NCBI GenBank assembly: GCA_035997545.1
Contig: DASYIL010000036.1
Location: 1-17,166, forward strand
Origin: GCA-003244245 sp035997545
Lineage (GTDB): Bacteria > Actinomycetota > Actinomycetes > Mycobacteriales > Pseudonocardiaceae
Direction of reading: 5' to 3'
DNA length: 17,166 nucleotides
Part shown: positions 5,872 to 12,377 of the stretch, piece by piece
How positions within the stretch are numbered: the first letter of the stretch is position 1
Layout of the letters: the number at the start of each line of letters is the position of its first letter
The notes under the pieces: generated by a model
The model's database searches: none
What the model was told of the DNA's origin: nothing
Seen by the model: only the letters and a program-made list of their open reading frames with translations
Translations under genes and position numbers: made by a program

Positions 5872-6715
5872 AGCGGAGCTCCAGGGTGCAGCATTTGGGG
5901 CCTCCGCCGGCCCGGCGGAGTTCTGAGACGTCGACAAAGACGGGCTCGAAGCCGCGGGCGGCCAGCGCGCATCCGAGATCCACCGCTTCGGCGGGTAGCA
6001 CCACCGAGCAGCCGTCGGACACCCCGTTGAGTCCCAGGCACGCCGCGTCCGCCGCACTGGCGATCACCGCGTCGGGGAACAGTCGCTCCAGTACCCGCTG
6101 GGAACCCGGCGAGAACGCCGCCGGGTAATAGGCGATCAGCGGGTCGATCGGCGAATCGTCGAGCACCAGCAGGCAGGTGTCGAGGTGGTAGTAGTACGGG
6201 TCGACCAGCCGCAGCGAGACCACCGGCACCCCGAGCGCCTCCTGTGCCTCGGGGTGCGCCGCCGGTTCGGTGCGGAACCCGGTACCGGCCAGCAGCAGCC
6301 GGCCGGTCCAGGCCAGGTCTCCCTCACCCTCGTTGACCGCACTGGGCATCACCAGGTCGGATGCGCCGTGCGCCATGAACCAGTGCCGGTAGTGCTCCGC
6401 CTCGGCAGCGCGCTGCGCGTCCCGGAACCGGGCGCCCAGCACGACGCCGCCGATCACGGTGGCGGCGTTGGCCGCGAACACCATGTCCGGCAGGCCCGGC
6501 TCGGGGTCGATCAGCTCCACGGCGTGCCCGAGCGCGCGGTGGGTGTCGGCCAGCGCGGTCCACTGCGCCATCGCCTGGACGGCGTCCACCGGCTGGCTGG
6601 GGTCCATCCAAGGGTTGATCACGTAGCTCACCGTGAAGTACCACGGCGGGCACATCAGGTACCGGCGCGCGGTACCGAAGCGCCCCGACGATACTGACCG
6701 CAGAGCAGACGACAT
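5867..6715 (-). CDS. ddaH: Dimethylargininase-type amidinohydrolase
   Basis: 282 residues from ATG 6715; an upstream in-frame ATG at 6751 would overlap the divergent promoter. Members of this pentein-fold family hydrolyse N-omega-methylated arginines to citrulline and methylamines, or act on related guanidino substrates. Seen here are PDMVFAANAA (76-85), the region with Glu130 (NEGEGD), the catalytic His177 in YYYHLDTC, and the cysteine pair at 275-276 in GGPKCCTLELR, one of which is the expected nucleophile. In many actinobacteria this gene lies beside an ornithine aminotransferase gene (rocD); none is present here. The divergent Lrp/AsnC regulator is a probable controller. Which guanidino compound is the substrate cannot be read from sequence alone. 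Confidence 0.85.
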   Translation of the reverse strand: MSSALRSVSSGRFGTARRYLMCPPWYFTVSYVINPWMDPSQPVDAVQAMAQWTALADTHRALGHAVELIDPEPGLPDMVFAANAATVIGGVVLGARFRDAQRAAEAEHYRHWFMAHGASDLVMPSAVNEGEGDLAWTGRLLLAGTGFRTEPAAHPEAQEALGVPVVSLRLVDPYYYHLDTCLLVLDDSPIDPLIAYYPAAFSPGSQRVLERLFPDAVIASAADAACLGLNGVSDGCSVVLPAEAVDLGCALAARGFEPVFVDVSELRRAGGGPKCCTLELRS

Positions 6716-6789
6716 GATTCGATGGTAGAGAATGTTTCGGTCAGAGTACAATGTGGTTTTGTTGCTCAGATACCCGCAGAATGTTGCGC
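6716..6789. promoter_or_regulatory. Divergent promoter region of ddaH and Lrp/AsnC gene
   Basis: Leftward, TACCAT (6727-6722) ends 6 nt before the ddaH ATG. That spacing would put transcription start at the A of ATG, giving a leaderless message, and no Shine-Dalgarno sequence is seen. Rightward, TACAAT (6747-6752) is a possible -10 for the regulator. The octamer AGAATGTT occurs twice (6729-6736 and 6778-6785), starting 49 bp apart and flanking the region; the copies are candidate AsnC-family binding sites. Confidence 0.45.
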
Positions 6790-7233
6790 ATGGACTCGCT
6801 CGACCGTCAGATCGTGTCGCGGCTGGTCGCCGACGCCCGCTCCAGCTATGCGGAGATCGGCGGGATCGTCGGGCTCTCGGCTCCCGCCGTGAAGCGCCGG
6901 GTCGACAAGCTGCTTGCCACCGGTGTGCTGCGCGGCTTCACCGCCGTGGTCGACCCCGAGGCGCTGGGCTGGGGCACCGAGGCCTTTGTCGAGGTGCACT
7001 GCCGCGACAACGTGTCCCCCACCCAGATCCGGGCTGGTCTGCTGCCGCTGCCCGAGGTGGTGGCGGCCTACACGGTGTCCGGGGCGGCGGACGCGATCGT
7101 GCACCTGCGCGCCGGGGGCATCGCGCACCTGGAAACCGCGCTTGAACGGCTCCGGGCGGTGGATTTCGTGGACCGGACGGTCTCCACCGTGGTGCTCTCC
7201 ACCCTGATCGATCGGGGGCTAGCGCCCTCGTGA
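6790..7233 (+). CDS. Lrp/AsnC family transcriptional regulator
   Basis: 147 residues from ATG 6790, giving the typical beginning MDSLDRQIVSRL; in-frame ATGs at 6781 and 6751 are less likely. The N-terminal winged HTH is clear (SYAEIGGIVGLSAPAVKRRV, about residues 19-38). It is followed by the RAM ligand-binding domain from about 63 to 138, with the effector loop VSGAADAIVHL at 96-106. These regulators form octamers that bind amino acids or related small molecules and commonly control the divergent gene. Here that gene is the dimethylargininase-type hydrolase, so an arginine-related effector is plausible but inferred. No clear Shine-Dalgarno sequence precedes the start. Confidence 0.9.
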   Translation: MDSLDRQIVSRLVADARSSYAEIGGIVGLSAPAVKRRVDKLLATGVLRGFTAVVDPEALGWGTEAFVEVHCRDNVSPTQIRAGLLPLPEVVAAYTVSGAADAIVHLRAGGIAHLETALERLRAVDFVDRTVSTVVLSTLIDRGLAPS

Positions 7234-7257
7234 GTGGCGTTGAGCGGCTAGGACACC

Positions 7258-7272
7258 GTCGGCGGAGCCGAC
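7258..7272 (+). terminator. Compact hairpin after the AsnC gene
   Basis: GTCGGC-GGA-GCCGAC is a perfect 6-bp GC-rich stem with a 3-nt loop, 24 nt after the regulator's stop and 29 nt before the crotonase start. There is no T-tract, as is common for actinobacterial terminators. Confidence 0.45.
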
Positions 7273-7301
7273 AATCAGACCACTGCTACACACTCACAAC
7301 C

Positions 7302-8081
7302 ATGGATGTACTCGTGGAACGGCGGGGCGCCGTCGCTGTGGTGACGGTGTCCGATCCGGCTCGCCGTAATGCCCTGACCCTCGACCTGTCCGATCGACTG
7401 GCTCGCGCTGTCGCAGCGTGCGACAGCGACGAGTCAGTGCACGCCATCGTGGTCACCGGCGCCCCGCCCGCGTTCTGCGCCGGGGGGGATCTCGGCGCGA
7501 TCGCTGCCGCCGGTAAGTCCGGCTCGGCCACCGACCTGCACCGCATCTACGCCGGTTTTCTAGCCGTGGCGAATGCCGCGCTGCCCACCATCGCCGCCGT
7601 CAACGGGCCCGCAGTGGGCGCCGGGCTCAACCTGGCACTGGCCTGCGACCTGCGACTGGCCGGCCCCGGCGCGTCCTTCGACGCTCGCTTCCTGCAGCTG
7701 GGCATCCATCCCGGCGGAGGCATGACGTGGCTGGTGCAACGCGCTGCCGGTGCCCAGACAGCCGCAGCGATGACGCTGTTCGGTGAGCCGCTGGACGCCC
7801 TGGAGGCGGTACGCACCGGGCTGGCCTACCGCGTGATCGAGGTGGACGACGACCCCCGCTCGCCCGCCGCGCACGACGCGGTGGTGGCCGCCGCGGTCGA
7901 TCTCGCGCGCCGGGCCGCCGCGGCTCCCCGCGATCTCGTGGTCGCCACCAAGGCCGCCCTGCGGGCCACCGCCGTGATGCCCACGCACGCCGACGCGGTG
8001 TCCTACGAGACGGCCCCCCAGCTCGCCTCACTACGTTCCGAAGCATTCGCCCGCTCGACCACCACACCCCGCTCCCACTGA
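7302..8081 (+). CDS. Enoyl-CoA hydratase/isomerase (crotonase) family protein
   Basis: 259 residues from ATG 7302, where family similarity begins. A GTG at 7230 overlapping the previous stop would add 24 residues of no evident homology. The oxyanion-hole segments AFCAGGDLGAI (57-67) and GPAVGAGLNLALACDL (102-117) identify the crotonase fold, which acts on acyl-CoA thioesters. By alignment from memory with rat crotonase, the two catalytic glutamates fall at an Asn (GAGLN) and a hydrophobic position (ARFLQLGIHPGGG). It is therefore unlikely to be a classical hydratase and could be an isomerase, hydrolase or another crotonase. The C-terminus ends in a Ser/Thr/Arg-rich tail. Nothing nearby fixes the substrate. 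Confidence 0.85.
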   Translation: MDVLVERRGAVAVVTVSDPARRNALTLDLSDRLARAVAACDSDESVHAIVVTGAPPAFCAGGDLGAIAAAGKSGSATDLHRIYAGFLAVANAALPTIAAVNGPAVGAGLNLALACDLRLAGPGASFDARFLQLGIHPGGGMTWLVQRAAGAQTAAAMTLFGEPLDALEAVRTGLAYRVIEVDDDPRSPAAHDAVVAAAVDLARRAAAAPRDLVVATKAALRATAVMPTHADAVSYETAPQLASLRSEAFARSTTTPRSH

Positions 8082-8098
8082 CCAGGCATGGTCACCCC

Positions 8099-8136
8099 TG
8101 CAGTCTCACCCCGTGCAGTCTCACCCCGTGCAGTCT
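8099..8136. repeat. 15-bp tandem repeat, two and a half copies
   Basis: TGCAGTCTCACCCCG occurs at 8099-8113 and 8114-8128, followed by a partial TGCAGTCT at 8129-8136. The repeat fills most of the 64-bp gap between two convergent genes. The CCCC and GGGG runs at its right end could pair weakly. It could be a replication-slippage product or part of a terminator. Confidence 0.7.
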
Positions 8137-8145
8137 GTGGGGCGG

Positions 8146-9165
8146 TCAGGCGGTGCGGGCGGCTAGATAGGTAGTGACTGAGGTTAGGGCGTCTCGGGCG
8201 GGGCCGGCGGGGAGGACTGCGAGTTCGGCGCGGGCCGAGTTGGTGTAGGAGCGCAGTGCAGCCACCGCCCGGTCTAGGCCCGGCGAGCTGCGCAGCAGGT
8301 GCAACGCCTCGGCGATCAGCGTGTCATCGGTGAGCGGGCTGGCCAGCAGGACGCGGAGCCGGTCGACACCCGGAGAATGATCGGCCAGCGCGTAGAGCAT
8401 CGGCAAGGTCCGGACCCCCTCGCGCAGGTCGGTCCCCGGCGTCTTGCCGGACTGGTCGGCCGGCGAGGCGATATCGATGATGTCGTCGGAGATCTGGAAC
8501 GCGGTGCCGATCTTCTCGCCGAACCGGCGCAGCGCGTCGATTCGCTCCTGGGAAGCACCAGAGAACATCGCGCCGTAGCGGCCCGCGGTCGCGATGAGCG
8601 AGCCGGTCTTCTCCGCGACCACCGCCAGGTAGTGCGCCACCGGATCGTCGCCCTCAACAGGGCCCAGGGTCTCGCGCATCTGGCCGGTGACCAGCTCTGC
8701 GAAGGTGCAGGCGATGATCCGCACCGCGTCCGGTCCGAGGTCGGCGACCAGCCGGGAGGCGTGCGCGAACAGGAAGTCGCCGGTGAGGATCGCGACCGTG
8801 TTGTCCCATCGGGCGTTCGCGCTCACCGCCCCCCGGCGCATGGTGGCCTCGTCCATCACATCGTCGTGATAGAGCGTGGCGAGATGGACCAGCTCCACGA
8901 CCGCAGCTGCGCGCACCACGTCCGGCATCCACCCCGTGTCCCGGTCCCGCCCGAACTGCCCGGCAAGCAGTGTGAACAGCGGACGGAACCGCTTGCCTCC
9001 GGCGTCGACCAGGTGCAGCGAGGTCTCGGTGAGGAAGCGGAACTCACTCTGCACCTCCCGGTGCAGCAGCTCCTCGACCTCCTGCAGACCGCGCTCCAGG
9101 GCGACCCGCAACGCCGGGTCGGCCAGCTCCACACCAGCGAGCTGCTCGGATGTCGACCCGTTCAT
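8146..9165 (-). CDS. Long-chain polyprenyl diphosphate synthase
   Basis: 339 residues from ATG 9165; a GTG immediately before it (9168) is an alternative. This trans-prenyltransferase condenses isopentenyl diphosphate onto an allylic primer. From ATG 9165 (numbering one less than from the GTG), GGKRFRP lies near residue 57, the first aspartate-rich motif DDVMD at about 101-105, the second DDIID at about 227-231, and GKTPGTD just after. The four residues before the first motif are TLYH (residues 97-100), with Leu and Tyr near the positions that set chain length, but product length cannot be fixed by eye. The start lies 7 nt after the nuoN stop with no good ribosome-binding site, implying coupled translation and co-transcription with nuo. 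The context points to the menaquinone side chain. Its gene converges on the crotonase gene. Confidence 0.92.
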   Translation of the reverse strand: MNGSTSEQLAGVELADPALRVALERGLQEVEELLHREVQSEFRFLTETSLHLVDAGGKRFRPLFTLLAGQFGRDRDTGWMPDVVRAAAVVELVHLATLYHDDVMDEATMRRGAVSANARWDNTVAILTGDFLFAHASRLVADLGPDAVRIIACTFAELVTGQMRETLGPVEGDDPVAHYLAVVAEKTGSLIATAGRYGAMFSGASQERIDALRRFGEKIGTAFQISDDIIDIASPADQSGKTPGTDLREGVRTLPMLYALADHSPGVDRLRVLLASPLTDDTLIAEALHLLRSSPGLDRAVAALRSYTNSARAELAVLPAGPARDALTSVTTYLAARTA

Positions 9166-9172
9166 CACCGGA

Positions 9173-10774
9173 TCAGGAGGCGAACACGCCGAGCGCGGCC
9201 CAGCTCAGGGCGAAGGTGGGCAGCACCCCGAGCAGCAGGGTGATCACCACGCCAAGGGTGATCGCGGCGGTGGTGAAGGCCCCAGGCACGCTCACCGTCG
9301 GACCGTCAGGAGCAGGTTCACTGAAATACATCAGTACTACCACCCGCAAGTAGAAGAACGCGGCCACCGCGCTGGCCACCAATGCCACCACCACTAGGGG
9401 CGCCATCCCGTCCGCCACGGCAGCGCTGAACACCGCGAACTTACCGGTGAACCCGCTGGTCAGCGGGATACCGGCGAGTGCGAACAGCAGGAAGGCGAAA
9501 ACCGCGGCGGTCAACGGCGAGCGCTTGGCCAGCCCGGCCCATTGGGACAGGTGAGTCGCCTCGCCGTCTGCGTTGCGCACCAACGTGACCACACCGAACG
9601 CGGCCAGCGTGGTGAAGCCGTAGGCGAGTAGGTAGAACATTGTGCCGGACAGACCCTGGGTGGTCAGCGCAATCGCACCGACCAGCAGGAAGCCGGCGTG
9701 TGCCACGGACGAGTAGGCGATCATGCGCTTGATGTCGGTCTGGGTCAGTCCCAGCACCACGCCAATCACCATCGAGACGATCGCGACGCCCCACAGCAAG
9801 CCGCGCCACTCCCAGCGGGTGCTCGCGAACGCCACGGTCAGCACCCGCAGGATGCCGCCGAAGGCGGCGACCTTCGTGCAGGCCGCCATGAACGCCGTCA
9901 CCGGCGTCGGCGCGCCCTGGTAGACGTCCGGGGTCCAGGTGTGGAACGGCCCGACCGAGCCCTTGAACAGCAGTCCGATCAGCAGCAACGCGAGCCCGCC
10001 GAGCAGCAGGGTCTCCGACCGGTCGGTGCCGGCGGATGCGTCGGCGATCGCGGACAGGGTGACCGAACCCGCGTAGCCATACAACAGCGCCACCCCGTAC
10101 AGGAAAAAAGCCGAGGAGAACGCTCCTAAGAGGAAGTACTTGACCGCCGCCTCCTGGGACAGCAGCCGGCGGCGCCGGGCCAGCCCGGCCATCAGGTACA
10201 GCGGCAGGCTGAGCACTTCCAGCGCGATGAACATGGTGAGCAGGTCGTTGGCCGCGGTGAAGACCATCATCCCGCCGAGGGAGAACAGGAACAGCGGGAA
10301 GACCTCGGTCTGCATGACGGTGGCCGTCGAGGTGCCCCCCAGCTGCGCACGATCGGCTGCGGTGCCAGGACGCACCGCGGCGTCGGCGGTAAACGCACCC
10401 CCGGGTTCGACCGTCCGATCCGCGATGAGCAGCACGGCTCCCAGACCCAGCGCCAGCAGCGTGCCCCACAGGAACAGGGCGGGGCCGTCGACGGCCATCG
10501 TCCCGGCCAGCGTCACGACGGTCCCTCCGCCCCGGGAGAAGGAGTACAGGTGCACGCCCAGCGCTGCACCGGCCGCCCCCAGCGTGAGCAGAGACAGGAC
10601 CACCTGGGCCGACCACCGCGCGGAGCGCGGCACGAAGGCCTCCACCAGCACGGAGATGCACGCCCCCCCGAGCACCACCAGCACCGGCGCGATCGCCCCG
10701 TAGTCGACCGCAGGCGCCTGCACGTGCTGGACCTGCGCGGCAAATCCTCCGCCCAGCAATCCGTCGACCAGCAC
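9173..10774 (-). CDS. nuoN: NADH-quinone oxidoreductase subunit N
   Basis: 533 residues from GTG 10774, with GGGAGG 8 nt upstream. This is an antiporter-like proton-pumping subunit in the membrane arm of complex I. Multiple hydrophobic helices are evident. The functional charged residues fall at Glu186 (ALEVLSLPLYLMAG), Lys271 (LLFKGSVGPFHTW) and Lys301 (CTKVAAFG), as expected for the family. An insertion-like hydrophilic stretch at about 120-152, rich in Ala, Gly and Thr, separates early helices and is typical in length for actinobacterial NuoN. It follows nuoM with a 1-nt gap and precedes the polyprenyl synthase by 7 nt. Confidence 0.97.
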   Translation of the reverse strand: MLVDGLLGGGFAAQVQHVQAPAVDYGAIAPVLVVLGGACISVLVEAFVPRSARWSAQVVLSLLTLGAAGAALGVHLYSFSRGGGTVVTLAGTMAVDGPALFLWGTLLALGLGAVLLIADRTVEPGGAFTADAAVRPGTAADRAQLGGTSTATVMQTEVFPLFLFSLGGMMVFTAANDLLTMFIALEVLSLPLYLMAGLARRRRLLSQEAAVKYFLLGAFSSAFFLYGVALLYGYAGSVTLSAIADASAGTDRSETLLLGGLALLLIGLLFKGSVGPFHTWTPDVYQGAPTPVTAFMAACTKVAAFGGILRVLTVAFASTRWEWRGLLWGVAIVSMVIGVVLGLTQTDIKRMIAYSSVAHAGFLLVGAIALTTQGLSGTMFYLLAYGFTTLAAFGVVTLVRNADGEATHLSQWAGLAKRSPLTAAVFAFLLFALAGIPLTSGFTGKFAVFSAAVADGMAPLVVVALVASAVAAFFYLRVVVLMYFSEPAPDGPTVSVPGAFTTAAITLGVVITLLLGVLPTFALSWAALGVFAS

Positions 10775-10775
10775 C

Positions 10776-12377
10776 TCAGTTGCCTCCCTGCCCGACGACC
10801 GGGTCGGTCAGGCCGGCCTCGGTGAGCGTGGCCCCGACCGACGGGTTGATCACATCCAACACCGGCTGCGGGAAGAACCCGAGCAACAGGATGAGCGCCA
10901 CCAGCGGCGCCAGCACAGCGACCTCGCGGATAGACAGATCGGGGAACTTGGCGCGCGCGCGTTGCATCGCCATCTCCGGCGCCGTCGCGGTCCCCGGGCC
11001 GTCCAGAGCCCCGACCACGGCCGCGCCCCGCACGGGACCCTGCATGACCCGTTGGTAGAACCACAACACATACAGCGCGGCCAGGATGATCCCCGCAGTA
11101 GCGATGATCGTGAACACCGGCTGGCGCGGGTAAGAGCCGATAAGCACCAGGAACTCCGAAACGAACGAGTTGGTGCCGGGCAGCGCCAGCAAGGACAGCC
11201 CGGCGAGCAGCGTCATCCCGGCCAGCACTGGAGCCAGCGCCGCCACCCCGCCGTAGTCGCTGATCAGCCGCGAACCACCACGGGCCATCAGCATCCCGAC
11301 CACAATGAACAGCATCCCGGTGGAGATGCCGTGGTTGACCATGTACAGCACCGCACCGGCCTGAGCCTGAGTGGAGAAGGCGAAGACCCCCAGCCCGATG
11401 AAGCCGAAGTGCGCCACCGAGGTGTAAGCCACGAACCTCTTCATGTCGGACTGGCCGACGGCGAGCAACGCGGCGTAGATGATCCCGACGACGGCGAGCA
11501 GCAACACCAGCGGGGCCAGTGCGCGCGACGCTTCGGGAAACAGCGGCAGGCAGTAGCGCAGGAAACCGTAAATGGCGACCTTGTCCATCACGCCGACCAG
11601 CAACACACCGGCGCCCACCGGGGCCTCCGCACCGGCGTCGGGCAGCCAGGTATGCAGCGGCACCAGCGGCGCCTTGATCGCGAAGGCCACGAAGAACCCG
11701 AGGAACAGCCAGATCTGGGTGCTCTGCGGGATGCTTCCGGAGATGCGCACCAGGGTGGCCCAGTCGAAGGTGCCCTGGCCGAGCCGGTTCGCGCTCACCA
11801 CGAACACGCCGATCACGCTGGCCAGCATGACCAGCCCGCCCAGCAGCGAGTACAGGAAGAACTTCACCGCCGCGTACTGCCGTCGCGGCCCGCCGAAACG
11901 GCCGATCAGGAAGTACATCGGCACCAGCATGACCTCGAAGAACAGGTAGAACAGGAACACGTCAGTAGCAGCGAAAACCCCGATCATCATCGACTGGGTG
12001 GCCAGCAGCAGGGCGTAGAAACCCGCCGCGGTGCGGCCCTCGGGCAGCTTGTCGGCCCAGGACGACCCCATTACGATCGGCACCAGCACCGCGAGCAGCG
12101 CGATCATCACCAGCGCGATGCCGTCTACGCCGAGCGCGAAGCGAGCCCCGAAGGCCGGGATCCATTCGGTGGACAGCAGCAGCTGCAGCCGCCCACCCCC
12201 CGGCTGGTACGCCGACCAAGTCAAGGCGGCCAGCACCAGCTCACCCAGCGCGAACGCCAGCGCAGTGGCCTTGGCCGCGACCGGTGCGGAACGGAACAGC
12301 GCGACCACCGCGCTGCCCACCAGGGGCAGCAGCAGCATCGCCAGCAGCAGGCCGCCACCGGTTGGCACCACGCTCAT
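10776..12377 (-). CDS. nuoM: NADH-quinone oxidoreductase subunit M
   Basis: 533 residues from ATG 12377, which overlaps the nuoL stop (ATGA). A longer open frame to 12902 is only read-through of nuoL sequence in another frame. This is an antiporter-like proton channel of complex I. Key residues are Glu148 (YLFFEVMLVPMYF), Lys235 (AFAIKAPLVPLHTWLPDA) and Lys266 (GVMDKVAIYGFLRY), matching the conserved charges of the family. The C-terminal part contains a soluble segment at about 470-495 before the final helix. No strong ribosome-binding site precedes it, in line with coupling to nuoL. Confidence 0.97.
   Translation of the reverse strand: MSVVPTGGGLLLAMLLLPLVGSAVVALFRSAPVAAKATALAFALGELVLAALTWSAYQPGGGRLQLLLSTEWIPAFGARFALGVDGIALVMIALLAVLVPIVMGSSWADKLPEGRTAAGFYALLLATQSMMIGVFAATDVFLFYLFFEVMLVPMYFLIGRFGGPRRQYAAVKFFLYSLLGGLVMLASVIGVFVVSANRLGQGTFDWATLVRISGSIPQSTQIWLFLGFFVAFAIKAPLVPLHTWLPDAGAEAPVGAGVLLVGVMDKVAIYGFLRYCLPLFPEASRALAPLVLLLAVVGIIYAALLAVGQSDMKRFVAYTSVAHFGFIGLGVFAFSTQAQAGAVLYMVNHGISTGMLFIVVGMLMARGGSRLISDYGGVAALAPVLAGMTLLAGLSLLALPGTNSFVSEFLVLIGSYPRQPVFTIIATAGIILAALYVLWFYQRVMQGPVRGAAVVGALDGPGTATAPEMAMQRARAKFPDLSIREVAVLAPLVALILLLGFFPQPVLDVINPSVGATLTEAGLTDPVVGQGGN

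Noticed and set aside
5724..6041. Upstream extension of the htpX frame
   Set aside because: It overlaps the dimethylargininase gene in another frame and has no homology; GTG 5723 has a proper ribosome-binding site and gives family length.
8099..8136. CRISPR-like array
   Set aside because: The repeats are contiguous, only 15 bp and without spacers, so this is a simple tandem repeat.
8299..9243. 314-codon plus-strand frame opposite the polyprenyl synthase
   Set aside because: Antisense shadow; the minus strand carries both aspartate-rich motifs and family length.
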